This document shows, one piece after another, positions 42,237 to 42,332 of a stretch of DNA of 42,332 nucleotides. The stretch spans positions 1 to 42,332 of the forward strand of contig JAGSYV010000013.1 of NCBI GenBank assembly GCA_018262505.1, written 5' to 3'. A program made the position numbers and the translations under genes. The notes under the pieces are model-generated. The model searched no databases. It was not told where the DNA came from and saw only the letters and a program-made list of their open reading frames with translations. Within the stretch, counting starts at the first letter, position 1. Every line of letters starts with the position of its first letter. Source of the DNA: Pseudomonadota bacterium. Its GTDB lineage: Bacteria; Pseudomonadota; Alphaproteobacteria; Rhizobiales; Pleomorphomonadaceae.

Positions 42237-42332
42237 ATCGGGATAGGGGGGATCATTTCTGATCCACCCCTCCCACACCACCCGGCATGCGGGTCCGCAC
42301 CGGGCGGTTCGCGAGATTGAGGTCAAGCAAGT
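42237..42332 (-). mobile_element. 3' end of a group II intron (domains V-VI), continues beyond window
   Basis: Read on the minus strand, a domain-V-like hairpin (ACCGCCCGG pairing with CCGGGTGGT, 42287-42309) is followed by a domain-VI-like hairpin. In the latter GGGG-T-GGATCA pairs with TGATCCCCCC around a GAAA loop. A TA bulge and a TCCC/GGGA pairing come next, and the intron ends CCGAT at 42237. The unpaired A lies 7 nt from the proposed 3' splice site, as expected of the branch-point. It starts 16 nt beyond the aspS stop. The reverse transcriptase gene would lie outside the window. Confidence 0.65.

Noticed and set aside
1-42332. CRISPR array or toxin-antitoxin pair
   Set aside because: No regularly spaced repeats, cas-like proteins or paired small toxin/antitoxin frames were seen.

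Overview
The window looks like chromosome of an alphaproteobacterium of the Hyphomicrobiales (Rhizobiales). It is GC-rich, has a rhizobial-type aspartyl-tRNA synthetase, a btaA-btaB betaine-lipid pair, a lipB/fliN-type neighbourhood and rhizobial DUF proteins. The genus cannot be settled from the sequence alone.

Region 1 (1-10058) is a sugar locus. A 3'-truncated araD (-) diverges from an AraC regulator that keeps the L-arabinose contact residues of E. coli AraC. Downstream lie galK and galT (+), then convergently a complete YtfQ-YtfR-YtfT-YjfF-type ABC importer (-) for galactofuranose/arabinose-like sugars. A perfect 14-bp hairpin terminator separates the two convergent units. Together the genes suggest joint use of L-arabinose and D-galactose. 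Region 2 (10059-11405) is housekeeping: lipB (-), a short fliN-type gene (+) and tRNA-Leu(GAG) with its own promoter and terminator.

Region 3 (about 11450-24640) looks like an old genomic island next to the tRNA. It starts with the C-terminal remnant of a phage-type integrase. It then carries a co-directional cluster: receiver-PP2C phosphatase, STAS anti-anti-sigma-like protein, RsbW-like ATPase, periplasmic SUOX-fold protein, hybrid histidine kinase with Hpt, DUF3131 protein, membrane acyltransferase, cellulose-synthase-like GT2 and a second DUF3131 protein. It ends with an internally deleted IS3-family element and about 790 bp of AT-rich non-coding DNA. The cluster reads as a surface polysaccharide machine controlled by partner switching and a phosphorelay, and it is the most likely undescribed system in the window.

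Region 4 (24708-40194) returns to core-like genes: a GGDEF-EAL protein, mgtE (two frame breaks), a GH25 lipoprotein, an LprI-like protein, a ClpP/SDH-type protease, an SH3-like exported protein, a YdcF-type protein, DUF3253 and DUF599 genes, an ABC-F ATPase, an unknown exported protein, an acetylpolyamine-amidohydrolase-type deacetylase, two VOC proteins and btaB/btaA. Region 5 (40195-42332) holds aspS with an internal deletion and frameshift, followed 16 nt after its stop by the 3' end of a group II intron (-).

Several conserved genes (the first DUF3131 gene, mgtE twice, the ClpP-like gene, aspS) show apparent reading-frame lesions. Because aspS should be essential, some of these may be sequence or assembly errors rather than biology; raw reads would decide.
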